From Oscillospiraceae bacterium (lineage in GTDB: Bacteria > Bacillota_A > Clostridia > Oscillospirales > WRJC01): a stretch of DNA of 8,450 nt. The DNA lies in NCBI GenBank assembly GCA_009785015.1, contig WQXD01000160.1, positions 1 to 8,450 of the forward strand. The letters are read 5' to 3'. The notes below the pieces were generated by a model. That model saw only the letters and a list, made by a program, of their open reading frames with translations, did no database searches and was not told the origin of the DNA. The translations under genes were made by a program, and so were the position numbers. Positions 1 through 7,746 of the stretch are shown here, one piece after another (position 1 is the stretch's first letter; each line of letters starts with the position of its first letter).

Positions 1-1062
1 GATACCCGCGTTAAAACAACAATCCGCTCTCAAAAGTTTTTCCTTATCAGTACAATCCTTTTCAAATGCTGGTCTTTTTTTATCGTGCTTGGTCTTGTGT
101 CCACCATCATAAACGGCAGTATTACAATCGGCTTATTTACGGCATTGATTACCTCAACATGGGCTATCTTACAGAACGCGGACACACTTTCCCATACGGT
201 ACAGAATTTACGGCAACGGTATCTGCTGATGGAACACTATTACAAGTTTCTATCCTTGCCGGAGGTACAGAATGAGGGCGAACCGTTGACCGACGAACCG
301 CCAAACATTGTTTTTGAAAATGTAGAGTTTACATATCCCAAAACGGACATAAAAATTCTAAACGGCGTCAGCTTCGAAGTGAAGCAAGGCGAGCGTGTCG
401 CCCTTGTCGGCGAAAACGGCGCGGGAAAGTCCACAATCATCAAGCTCCTGTGCAGACTGTACAAGCCGGACAGCGGACGCATACTTATTAACGGTATGGA
501 CATTCAAACGGTGGACGCCGCCGCTCTGCGCCGTGTGTTCAGCGTCGTTTTTCAAGATTTTTGCAAATATACATTGACGCTCCGCGAAAACGTGGCGTTC
601 GGTGATTTATCCAAACTGCACGATGATAATGCTTTGCAGGACGCACTTAAAATGGGGCTTGCCGACGAGATTGCCGAACTCGATACGCCGCTTGGCAAGC
701 TGGAAGAAAACGGCGTTGATATATCCGGCGGTCAATGGCAGCGTGTCGCGGTTGCGCGGGCGTGTCTGCCAAACAGCGCGTTTGTAATCCTCGACGAGCC
801 GACCGCTTCGCTTGACCCGGTTGCCGAAAGCAATATGTATCACAGCTTTGCGGAAGTGTTGAAAAACCGGGGTTGCATAATGATTTCACATCGGCTGGCA
901 AGCGCAAGGATGGCGGATAAAATCGTGGTATTGTCGGACGGCGTTGTTACCGAAACGGGCGGTCATGCCGATTTGATGGCGGCGGGCGGCTTGTACTCGC
1001 GTATGTATGCAAGTCAAAGCGCGTGGTATTCATCTTCTGCCGCAGGGGGTGAAACCGTATGA
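1..1062 (+). CDS. ABC exporter subunit (permease-ATPase), 5'-partial
   Basis: C-terminal 353 residues of an ABC exporter half-transporter. The reading frame is open to the first base of the window, so the true start lies upstream; the GTG at 85 is internal. The visible part begins in the last membrane segments (hydrophobic stretches at about residues 12-36 and 42-58) and continues into a complete ATPase domain. That domain has Walker [10 protein letters not shown] (137-145), Q-loop VFQDF (Gln185), signature SGGQWQR (242-248), Walker B FVILDE (261-266, catalytic Glu266), the SLDP D-loop and the SHR switch His297. All ATP-hydrolysis residues are present. Members of this family move peptides, lipids or drugs out across the cytoplasmic membrane using ATP. 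The stop codon overlaps the start of the next exporter subunit by 4 bases, which implies translational coupling and a heterodimer. Substrate cannot be told from this sequence. Call of family is firm, role is open. Confidence 0.93.
   Translation, partial: DTRVKTTIRSQKFFLISTILFKCWSFFIVLGLVSTIINGSITIGLFTALITSTWAILQNADTLSHTVQNLRQRYLLMEHYYKFLSLPEVQNEGEPLTDEPPNIVFENVEFTYPKTDIKILNGVSFEVKQGERVALVGENGAGKSTIIKLLCRLYKPDSGRILINGMDIQTVDAAALRRVFSVVFQDFCKYTLTLRENVAFGDLSKLHDDNALQDALKMGLADEIAELDTPLGKLEENGVDISGGQWQRVAVARACLPNSAFVILDEPTASLDPVAESNMYHSFAEVLKNRGCIMISHRLASARMADKIVVLSDGVVTETGGHADLMAAGGLYSRMYASQSAWYSSSAAGGETV
1044..1049 (+). promoter_or_regulatory. Ribosome binding site of the second ABC gene
   Basis: AGGGGG lies inside the end of the first ABC gene, 9 bases before the ATG at 1059. 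It supports the overlapping start and coupled translation of the two subunits. Confidence 0.6.
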
Positions 1063-2819
1063 GATACATACTTCGGATATATAAAAGCATTTTCAAATGG
1101 ATGCCGTTTTCGGCGCTTATCACCACGCTTGATTATCTTTACGGCGCGTTTACTCCTGCTGTTATTGCTTTTATTTCAGTCAGATTTTTTGATAGCGCCA
1201 TGCAGGTTCTCAATGGAAACCCTGTACAAAACGAGCTGTATCTTTATGCGGGATTATATCTTGGGGTTTATCTTGTAAACGATTTGCTTGTGTATATCAG
1301 AAGCATCGCGCTTAACGCCGGAATTTACGAAAAAGGTACTGCCTTTTTCCGCATTGAGTTGTATGAGAAGCTGGCGAAACTGCCGCTTATAACCTTTGAA
1401 AACGCAGATATATTAAACAGGAAAGAACGCGCGGAAAAAGCGGTCAACGATGAATCGCTTTCCGCGATATTCAATCATTCATTTAGGTTCATCCGCGCGG
1501 GTATTCAAGTCGTCAGTATAGCGGCGGTTATGTCAGCATACAATTTTTGGTTTCTTCCTTTATCGCTTTTATCGGTTCTTCCTTATTTATTCGCCCGTAT
1601 TATCCGGGGTAAAGAATTTTTCCATGTAAAGAGCCATCAAGCGAAGAAAACGCGTTTGCTTTCATACTTGTGGGGGCTTTTTACTACCCGGCAGACCGCA
1701 AAGGAAATGCGGGTGATGGGCTTTGACGGGTACATTACGGATAAATGGCGGAATGTCCGTGATGAAGTAAATGAAGAATTATGGGCTGTTGAAAAAAAGG
1801 ATGCCATTTCGCTTCTTATCTGTGACGCTTTTCGCATTATCGGTTACGGCGCTTCTGTGATAATCGTACTTGTACTTGCCCTGCGCGGACAGGTGAGTAT
1901 CGGCGTATTCGGCGCGGCTGTCGGAGCATTTTTAAGTTTGCAAAACAGTATGCAAAACTTTTTGGAAGGATTCGGATGGTTCACGGAACGAATATCATAT
2001 GCCGGAGATTATTACACATTCCTCGATATGCCGGAAGAACAGAACGGAGCAACGGAATATCCCGGATTGCGCGAAAACATTGCGCTCAATAACGTCAGTT
2101 TCAAATATCCGAACAGCGAAAACTACGCATTAAAGCCGCTTGATTTAACAATCCGCAAGGGCGAAAAAATCGCCATCCTCGGCGAAAACGGGAGTGGAAA
2201 AACCACACTTTCAAAGGTATTGCTCGGGCTGTATCCGCCGGAGGACGGGCAAGTTTTTTACGACGGAAAGCCTGTTGATGGTTTTATTAAAGACAGCTTT
2301 TATTCGGGTATTTCTGCGATAGCTCAAGATTTTGTTTCGTATAATCTGACAATGCGTGAAAACGCGGCCATATCCGATATATCCCGATTGTCTGATGATT
2401 TAAGCGTAAGGTCGGCGCTGACCGACGCGGGCGTTGATGAAGATATAGGTCTTGACGATATGATGGGACGCGAGTTTGGCGGCAAGGAGTTATCGGGCGG
2501 TCAATGGCAGAAGTTAGCGATTGCGCGGGGGTTGTTCAAGAACAGCGAATTGATTGTACTTGACGAACCGACAAGCGCACTCGACCCGCTCATAGAAACG
2601 GAGATACTTTCAAAATTCATTAAAGCGGCAGAGGGCAAAACTGCGCTTATAATTTCTCACCGCGTCGGTCTTTGTAAACTGGTGGACAGGATAATCGTTA
2701 TGAAAGACGGCGAGATTGCGGAGGACGGAACGCACGACGTTTTACTGGCGGTTGGCGGCGAATACGCAAGGCTGTACGAGGCACAGGCTAAATGGTATCG
2801 GGTTACACCCGTTTTGTGA
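1059..2819 (+). CDS. ABC exporter subunit (permease-ATPase), complete
   Basis: Complete 586-residue half-transporter, normal length for the type IV ABC exporter family. The N-terminal half is a six-helix membrane domain (hydrophobic stretches near residues 17-45, 59-80, 143-160, 163-180, 250-275 and 278-295). The C-terminal half is the ATPase: Walker [10 protein letters not shown] (375-383), Q-loop AQDF (Gln423), signature LSGGQWQK (478-485), Walker B LIVLDE (498-503, catalytic Glu503), ALDP D-loop and SHR switch His534. The ATG at 1059 sits in an ATGA overlap with the preceding gene's stop and has a purine-rich AGGGGG upstream at 1044-1049, which fixes the start. With its neighbour it probably forms a heterodimeric exporter. 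Unlike many heterodimeric exporters, neither subunit shows an obviously degenerate ATP site. No peptide precursor or modification enzyme is visible here to suggest the cargo. Confidence 0.94.
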   Translation: MRYILRIYKSIFKWMPFSALITTLDYLYGAFTPAVIAFISVRFFDSAMQVLNGNPVQNELYLYAGLYLGVYLVNDLLVYIRSIALNAGIYEKGTAFFRIELYEKLAKLPLITFENADILNRKERAEKAVNDESLSAIFNHSFRFIRAGIQVVSIAAVMSAYNFWFLPLSLLSVLPYLFARIIRGKEFFHVKSHQAKKTRLLSYLWGLFTTRQTAKEMRVMGFDGYITDKWRNVRDEVNEELWAVEKKDAISLLICDAFRIIGYGASVIIVLVLALRGQVSIGVFGAAVGAFLSLQNSMQNFLEGFGWFTERISYAGDYYTFLDMPEEQNGATEYPGLRENIALNNVSFKYPNSENYALKPLDLTIRKGEKIAILGENGSGKTTLSKVLLGLYPPEDGQVFYDGKPVDGFIKDSFYSGISAIAQDFVSYNLTMRENAAISDISRLSDDLSVRSALTDAGVDEDIGLDDMMGREFGGKELSGGQWQKLAIARGLFKNSELIVLDEPTSALDPLIETEILSKFIKAAEGKTALIISHRVGLCKLVDRIIVMKDGEIAEDGTHDVLLAVGGEYARLYEAQAKWYRVTPVL

Positions 2820-2823
2820 GGGA

Positions 2824-2842
2824 AACGTCAGGACACTGCGTT
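2824..2842. terminator. Possible weak bidirectional hairpin at the convergent junction
   Basis: The 22 bases between the two converging gene blocks contain an imperfect inverted repeat: AACG and CAG on the left pair with CTG and CGTT on the right around a GACA loop, with one bulged T at 2828. The stem is only 7 base pairs and no run of T follows it on either strand, so it is a poor match to an intrinsic terminator. It is listed because it is the only hairpin in the junction where both transcripts must end. Confidence 0.2.
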
Positions 2843-3999
2843 CATTCTATATTCAAGCCCGCATAGGCAAAATTTCTCACGGTCCCATGCCATTCCCACC
2901 ATTTTGAGCCTGCTTCCTGCTGCGCGTAAAACAGTGCAACCTCCGCCGCGGGGTCAACCAAAACGTAACAGCCGCACGCGCCGTCCCAGCCGAACTCGCC
3001 GTTTTCGCTAAGCGAATTATTGCGTTCGCGGTCAAGCAGCGTCCGCACCCCAAGCCCGTAACCGTAACCCGCTTTGCTCCAGCCCCCGAACTCGGCGAAA
3101 TCGTCCAACAATACCCCTTGAAGCCGGTTTGTCCTCATATTATCCACCGATTGCTTCAACAGGATCCGTTCTCCGTTTTCAGCCTCGCCGTAATTACACA
3201 GCGCTGCGGCGAATAATATATAATCATTCACCGACGATACAAGCCCGCCGCCGCCGCTCTCAAACTCATCCCATGCGTGGACGTCATATAATTCGCCGAT
3301 ACCCTTGCTTGTGCCCGTCCCGCTGTCAAACCCTATATAGTGTTTTGCCATCCTGCTTTGATTTGCCGGTAAAACGCTGAAAGTAGTGTCTGCCATGCCG
3401 ATACGGTCAAATATATTTTCTTTCATGTATTCGCCGAGTCTTTTGCCGGATGCAGCCTCGATTACCCCGCCGAGAACGTCGTGGCAGTATCCGTACTTGA
3501 AACGTGTCCCCGGCTCGAACAGCAGCGGTTCGCCGGCCATCGCCTTGATTATTTTCAGCGTAGGCGCTTTCCCGTTCGAGTCTTTTACGCTCTGCCGCAC
3601 TTTTTCGGAATCGCGCCTGCCGCTGATTCCGCCGGTCATCGTAAATAAGTTTTCAATCGTTATTGTGTTTTTTGCTTCGCGGATTTCTTCTGCACCGTCT
3701 TTTTCATGCCGTACAAACATATTTTTATATTCGGGGATATACTCGTGAAGCGGGGCGTCAAGTTTTATTTTTCCTGTTTCGATCAATTGCATCGCCGCCG
3801 TACAAGTGATTACTTTTGTCGCCGAGTACAGATTGAACAGCGTGTCCGCACCGAACGCAATTTTGTTTTCCGCATCGGCATAACCCGTATAATGCTCAAA
3901 CACCGGTTTATTTCGGTAATACATTTTAAACCCTACGCCCGGAATGTTTTTTTCGGCGTAGAACGAGTCCAAATATTTTGTCAGTTTTTTGAAATTCAT
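2842..3999 (-). CDS. Serine hydrolase of the beta-lactamase / family VIII esterase fold
   Basis: 385 residues, usual length for class C beta-lactamase-related hydrolases (esterases, D-aminopeptidases, transpeptidase-like enzymes). The nucleophile motif S-A-T-K is at residues 59-62 in the typical context LYSATKVIT. The second motif lies in RFKYGYCHDVLGG at 166-178; Tyr169 is the expected base, but the canonical Y-x-N reads Y-G-Y. The third motif is W-D-G (338-340), the W-x-G type seen in family VIII esterases rather than K-T-G of beta-lactamases. There is no signal peptide, so the enzyme is probably cytoplasmic, which argues against antibiotic resistance or a cell-wall role. I chose the ATG at 3999 over the upstream ATG at 4092 because it has a GAAAGGG ribosome site and the family's conserved N-terminus starts there; the longer form would overlap the preceding gene. 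As last gene of the glycan operon it may remove an acyl group from the sugar substrate (inference). Confidence 0.88.
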   Translation of the reverse strand: MNFKKLTKYLDSFYAEKNIPGVGFKMYYRNKPVFEHYTGYADAENKIAFGADTLFNLYSATKVITCTAAMQLIETGKIKLDAPLHEYIPEYKNMFVRHEKDGAEEIREAKNTITIENLFTMTGGISGRRDSEKVRQSVKDSNGKAPTLKIIKAMAGEPLLFEPGTRFKYGYCHDVLGGVIEAASGKRLGEYMKENIFDRIGMADTTFSVLPANQSRMAKHYIGFDSGTGTSKGIGELYDVHAWDEFESGGGGLVSSVNDYILFAAALCNYGEAENGERILLKQSVDNMRTNRLQGVLLDDFAEFGGWSKAGYGYGLGVRTLLDRERNNSLSENGEFGWDGACGCYVLVDPAAEVALFYAQQEAGSKWWEWHGTVRNFAYAGLNIE

Positions 4000-4005
4000 C
4001 AATTT

Positions 4006-4012
4006 CCCTTTC
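4006..4012 (-). promoter_or_regulatory. Ribosome binding site deciding the serine hydrolase start
   Basis: On the minus strand GAAAGGG lies 6 bases before the ATG at 3999. The alternative ATG at 4092 lies inside the preceding gene, so this site favours the shorter protein. Confidence 0.7.
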
Positions 4013-4058
4013 TTTTGTATAACTTTTTTTATTTGATTATCTTTTGCTTTTCTCGGGT

Positions 4059-5000
4059 TTAATATTTCCCCGTTTCTTTCGCTGTTTGCCAAAGCATAGC
4101 AATATTTTCCTCCGGCATAACCGGAAAGTATTGGTCAGGCCCGCAAATATACCCGCCGCCCGGTTTTAATATCTCCATCACCCGCACAACTTCGTTTTTT
4201 ATATCGTCTGGCGCACCGGTCATTATCAGATGCGTGTCTATCCCGCCTTCAAGCGCTGTTTTGGCAAACACGTCTTTTTTGAGCCTATTCAAATCATTCG
4301 CCCGCGCCTGTACCGGATTTATGACAGTTACGCCTATATTTGCCAGATCGCCCGCGATTTCATCTACGCAACCGCAGCTGTGGAAATTTATTATCTTGTT
4401 TTCTTTCAGCACGTTGGAAAACGCATATTTGTACTCGGGTATAAAAAGTTCCCTGAAGTGCGCCGGAGACATCATCAGGGCTTTCTGCGTCCCCAAATCC
4501 TCCGAAAAACTTACCGCATCCACGCCCATTTCCAAATACCGGTCAAACACTCCCCGCGCGTACTTCGCCAGTTCGTGAATCATATAACGGATTTCGTCCG
4601 GGAACTCGATTACCGCAGCGAGAAAATTTTCCATGCCCATCAGCGCCCATGCCCGCTCAAAACAAAAATAAGTCATGCCGCCGACGACAAAGACATTATT
4701 CCTGTCGACTGTTTTGAGACGCTCCAAAACATCAGGGTCCATGATAAGCCCGTTTGGGTCGGGGAATTTGTATTTATCAAGCGCTTTTTCTATATCCGCT
4801 AAGGGATTCCCTTTCGGGAACGGGACGGTTTTTTCCATTGCCATTTCCCATGCGATACCAAACCTATCCGTCCAGTTTTTAAATTTCAACATATCGTTAA
4901 AAGATATGCCATACCACATAGGCTCGCAGCTTAAAGGCACATATTCAGGATTTCCGTATTTTATCGCTTCTATATAGTTTTCTTTTGCCGTTAATGGCAT
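4059..5000 (-). CDS. UroD/MtaA-family protein (methyltransferase-like)
   Basis: 313-residue member of the uroporphyrinogen decarboxylase superfamily. It is unlikely to be the heme enzyme HemE: the N-terminal arginine-rich substrate motif of HemE (RQAGRY type) is absent, and the equivalent region reads NPEYVPLSCEPMWYG (17-31). Instead it carries His207-Ser-Cys209 in NFHSCGC and a distant Cys286 in GGYICGPDQ, which matches the H-x-C...C zinc signature of corrinoid-linked methyltransferases such as MtaA and MtbA. Those enzymes use zinc to activate a thiol or other methyl acceptor. An acidic SEDLG (165-169) is the usual barrel-strand motif. The start at 5000 was chosen over the in-frame ATG at 5156 because of an excellent AAGGAGGG site 7 bases upstream; the longer form would run over 100 bases into the preceding gene. 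It lies 43 bases after a glycoside hydrolase and 59 bases before a serine hydrolase. A role in demethylating a sugar or a related compound is inference; no corrinoid protein or partner methyltransferase is in view. Confidence 0.88.
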   Translation of the reverse strand: MPLTAKENYIEAIKYGNPEYVPLSCEPMWYGISFNDMLKFKNWTDRFGIAWEMAMEKTVPFPKGNPLADIEKALDKYKFPDPNGLIMDPDVLERLKTVDRNNVFVVGGMTYFCFERAWALMGMENFLAAVIEFPDEIRYMIHELAKYARGVFDRYLEMGVDAVSFSEDLGTQKALMMSPAHFRELFIPEYKYAFSNVLKENKIINFHSCGCVDEIAGDLANIGVTVINPVQARANDLNRLKKDVFAKTALEGGIDTHLIMTGAPDDIKNEVVRVMEILKPGGGYICGPDQYFPVMPEENIAMLWQTAKETGKY

Positions 5001-5007
5001 TTTTTTA

Positions 5008-5015
5008 CCCTCCTT
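5008..5015 (-). promoter_or_regulatory. Ribosome binding site deciding the UroD-family start
   Basis: Minus-strand AAGGAGGG, a near-perfect Shine-Dalgarno sequence, 7 bases before the ATG at 5000. It rules out the longer reading frame that begins inside the upstream gene. Confidence 0.85.
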
Positions 5016-5043
5016 ACGTCTTTGCGCAATACGCGCGTTTTTG

Positions 5044-7716
5044 TCAAAACATGCGCGGACTGCCGAGCTGCGAACGTCCGAAATGCTTTTCCGAAGTATT
5101 TTTTTCTTTAATGTCGCAGCATTCCGCATCGGTTTGCCACTTTTTGATATCATCAAACGTTTTTGTAATTAAAATGCGTTCTCCTGCATCAACTTGTATT
5201 TCCGCAATATTGTCTGCCATGTCAGATATTGTTTTAATATAACTTCCGTCTTCGATTCCCGCCGGCGTTATTTTCGCGGCATATACGCGGTTTTCACCCC
5301 ACGGGTCAACTAACCTGACAATACCTCCGCAAAACGATTCAATTTCCGCGAATAGAACCTCGCCTTTTTTCATTTGAGACTTCACTATAAAGCCGTTTTC
5401 CGCAGCAAGTTTAAACGATGCGTTGAAATCCGTCAGAAATGCAGGAAAAAGTCTGATTCTGTTCTCATGGCTCTGTAAAAGCATTTCATTGACCGTCGTC
5501 GCAATAACCGGCAGCGTTTCAAAATCAAAATGCCTGAACTGCCACGCAGGGAACGGAAATCCTCCAACCATACGGCGATAAAATCTTAAATTGGATTCGC
5601 TGATACTTTCAATATAACCTCCGTAATGCCCAAAGCCGTTCGGATACCACTGCCAAGTCTTGATGACATCGCCGACTATATTGATTAATTCCTCAGCAAG
5701 ACCCAATCTTGCGAGTACGATCGGATGGATCATCCAGCCCATAGTCGTTACATCGTCGTTATCATTCAACTTTAATTGTTCTTCATTTACTTTTTGCCGT
5801 TTTTCCAAACGCAGTATATTGACGAACGCATCGAATAATTCACTGCCTTTGTCTTTAAGCCCGACGATTCCGCTTGGCATAACCGCCGATAGTTCAGGAT
5901 GGGGGAATCCGTAATAATGCTTGAGATGTTTTGAATTAAATGTCGTGCGGATCGGCGTTCCCGCAGGCAGATTGTTCCAGTATTCTCCGTCTTCAAGACT
6001 GTTATTTCGTTTTTCGCCGCAAAATACTCCGGTAACCGGGGCAAGACATATATTGACAGGCTTGTCTTTGCCTACTCCGTTTGCTATATACTTTTTGCCG
6101 TCTTTTTCGTAATATTCATCTTTTTGCAATTCCACTGTTTTAATCGGCGATAAATTTTCGTAAATATTCCGTATCTTTTCCCTGTAATTTTCCTCCGCTT
6201 TCAATTCGCCGAATTTTTCCAATTCATCCATGCAGTCCGCGGCAATCCGAAAAATCGCGCGCATTGCCGAATGGTCGGTGATGGTATCGTCCATCATCGG
6301 GGAAGCTTCATACGCTTCAGCCCGGTAAATGTGATACAAACCATCCTCGCCGAGTTTGACAAGATTGGCGTAAAACAAAGCCGTCGGGCGTATTATACGC
6401 CAAGCTGTGTTTAAGAGAAATTCTCGGTTTCCTGTAAATTTATAATATTTCCAGAATGTTTGGGCAATTTGCGAACCCGGGGTGAGATTGTCAACCGTTT
6501 CCAAGTCGCAGGCTCCCGTCGCGGACGAAACATCTGTGTATAACGCACCTTCAACGCCTTTATGCTTCAAAGCGAACCGTTCCGCATACGGAAGCTGGTT
6601 AAACCGGAAATCCATATACGGTTTAAGCAATTCCGGCTGATTGGCTGCCAGCAGAGGCCAGTATGCCAATTGCATATTATAATGAAAATAATAATTCCAC
6701 GGAACAAAATCGCGTTGAAACCCCCATATCCCGTTACAGAAATGCGGAGGATATTTGCCGCGCATTTCCGAATTGGCGTAATAAATATTCAAATACCACA
6801 GATTTTCTATATAATCATAATCGTTCGGAAGACACACATATGCGCGTTCCCAAACTTCGCGCCATGCTCCCGTATGGCGTTCGTATATTTTTTCTGTTCC
6901 TGTTTGTTTTGCCGCTTTCAAGCGTTCTTTTGCCAATGCGAGAGCGTTTGCCTCAGAGTCTGAATCTGCTACCGTAAGATAAATTTTGAAATTTATTTTG
7001 TTTGAATTCATCAACGCAAATTTACCCGCGCGTCCGTGCACACGCTCAACGGCAAATGCCGGCACTGCGGATTCAATTGCGGCGGCAATACAAAAAGAAT
7101 GTCCGGTCAGTTTTTGCGTTATATAGACCGCTCCGTTTTCCGTATCTGCGGTCGCATCGGTTCCCGACAAATTGATTGTCGGGTCGCGTTTAACGGACGA
7201 ATACCAGCCTTGGAAAGTGCGGCTTCCCCAGCGTTCCAACAAAATATCCGGCGCAGCCGAATCCTGAAATTCCGCTTCGCAGGTTATAACGGTTACAAAT
7301 GTTTCATTTGAAGCGAAAGCCGCTACCGAAACGTCCGAAAACGGCGTTTGAGCGCGTAAATTCATGCGCGCGTCAGCAAGTGACAACCGAGCCTCATAAT
7401 CTTTTTGGTACAGCAAATCGAAAACCGGCGCGTCAAACCGCAATTCCAAACGTCCTGCGTGGCGCAGCGACGTTCTGGATTCCATTTCATCGCCCCAATT
7501 TGAAAACGATTCCCGGGTATCCTGAAAATCCCATAAATCAGTGTTGTTGACTGCGAAAACAAGTTTGTCGGTTTCCGTCCATATCAGACAACCCGTACTT
7601 CCGTCTCCTATCGGTATTCCGTACATAGGGTCGTCAACCGGCGATAAAAATACCAAATCATGTGCGGAAACCCGCGTTACGGCAGAGCAGCTGCTTTTTT
7701 TATGATTTATATTCAT
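5044..7716 (-). CDS. GH95-like (alpha/alpha)6-barrel glycoside hydrolase
   Basis: 890 residues, in the range of GH95 enzymes (alpha-L-fucosidase / alpha-L-galactosidase family). The N-terminal part has the family's opening pattern: PIGDGSTGCLIW (35-46) followed by NNTDLWDF (57-64), like the PIGNG...G...LNEDxLW sequence of GH95. The barrel is recognisable by GIWGFQRDFVPW and HYNMQLAYWP (329-354), by ASPMMDDTITDHSAMRAIF (471-489), by GWMIHPIVLARLG (660-672) and by VNEMLLQSHENRIRLFPA (742-759), which matches the EMLLQS...LLPALP block. A beta-rich C-terminal domain follows. Key positions differ from characterised fucosidases: N-x-N is His345-Tyr-Asn347, the D-G-N-F-G base region reads HFDFET (729-734), and the acid is probably Glu467 or Glu470. 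There is no signal peptide, so it probably acts in the cytosol. The ATG at 7716 has GGAGG 8 bases upstream. Fold and clan are well supported; the sugar it releases is not known and may not be fucose. Confidence 0.82.
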   Translation of the reverse strand: MNINHKKSSCSAVTRVSAHDLVFLSPVDDPMYGIPIGDGSTGCLIWTETDKLVFAVNNTDLWDFQDTRESFSNWGDEMESRTSLRHAGRLELRFDAPVFDLLYQKDYEARLSLADARMNLRAQTPFSDVSVAAFASNETFVTVITCEAEFQDSAAPDILLERWGSRTFQGWYSSVKRDPTINLSGTDATADTENGAVYITQKLTGHSFCIAAAIESAVPAFAVERVHGRAGKFALMNSNKINFKIYLTVADSDSEANALALAKERLKAAKQTGTEKIYERHTGAWREVWERAYVCLPNDYDYIENLWYLNIYYANSEMRGKYPPHFCNGIWGFQRDFVPWNYYFHYNMQLAYWPLLAANQPELLKPYMDFRFNQLPYAERFALKHKGVEGALYTDVSSATGACDLETVDNLTPGSQIAQTFWKYYKFTGNREFLLNTAWRIIRPTALFYANLVKLGEDGLYHIYRAEAYEASPMMDDTITDHSAMRAIFRIAADCMDELEKFGELKAEENYREKIRNIYENLSPIKTVELQKDEYYEKDGKKYIANGVGKDKPVNICLAPVTGVFCGEKRNNSLEDGEYWNNLPAGTPIRTTFNSKHLKHYYGFPHPELSAVMPSGIVGLKDKGSELFDAFVNILRLEKRQKVNEEQLKLNDNDDVTTMGWMIHPIVLARLGLAEELINIVGDVIKTWQWYPNGFGHYGGYIESISESNLRFYRRMVGGFPFPAWQFRHFDFETLPVIATTVNEMLLQSHENRIRLFPAFLTDFNASFKLAAENGFIVKSQMKKGEVLFAEIESFCGGIVRLVDPWGENRVYAAKITPAGIEDGSYIKTISDMADNIAEIQVDAGERILITKTFDDIKKWQTDAECCDIKEKNTSEKHFGRSQLGSPRMF

Positions 7717-7724
7717 AACACTAA

Positions 7725-7729
7725 CCTCC
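7725..7729 (-). promoter_or_regulatory. Ribosome binding site of the GH95-like gene
   Basis: Minus-strand GGAGG, 8 bases before the ATG at 7716, in the 30-base gap after the preceding gene. No promoter is evident in the gap, which fits co-transcription. Confidence 0.75.
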
Positions 7730-7746
7730 GGTTTTTGTTTAATATT

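Noticed and set aside
2816..2880. GTGAG / CTCAC inverted repeat spanning the convergent junction
   Set aside because: Five-base arms separated by 55 bases are expected by chance.
3386..4062. Two plus-strand open frames of about 120 codons each
   Set aside because: Both are antisense to the serine hydrolase, low in any family signal, and lack ribosome sites.
2842..4092. A 416-residue version of the serine hydrolase starting at 4092
   Set aside because: The extra 31 residues overlap the end of the preceding gene and are lysine-rich filler; the ATG at 3999 has a ribosome site and begins the conserved domain.
4230..4802. Plus-strand open frame of 190 codons
   Set aside because: It lies wholly antisense to the UroD-family gene, has no ribosome site or recognisable domain, and is rich in the His/Arg/Tyr residues expected from reading a gene backwards.
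4059..5000. Heme biosynthesis gene hemE
   Set aside because: The HemE arginine motif is missing, a zinc-type H-x-C...C signature is present instead, and no other heme genes are nearby.
5024..5036. Small inverted repeat GCGC-AATAC-GCGC between the GH95-like and UroD-family genes
   Set aside because: A four-base palindromic stem with no T-tract is too weak to call a terminator or operator.
4059..5156. A 365-residue version of the UroD-family protein starting at 5156
   Set aside because: Its first 52 codons lie mostly inside the GH95-like gene in another frame, look nothing like the family, and the ATG at 5000 has a near-perfect ribosome site.
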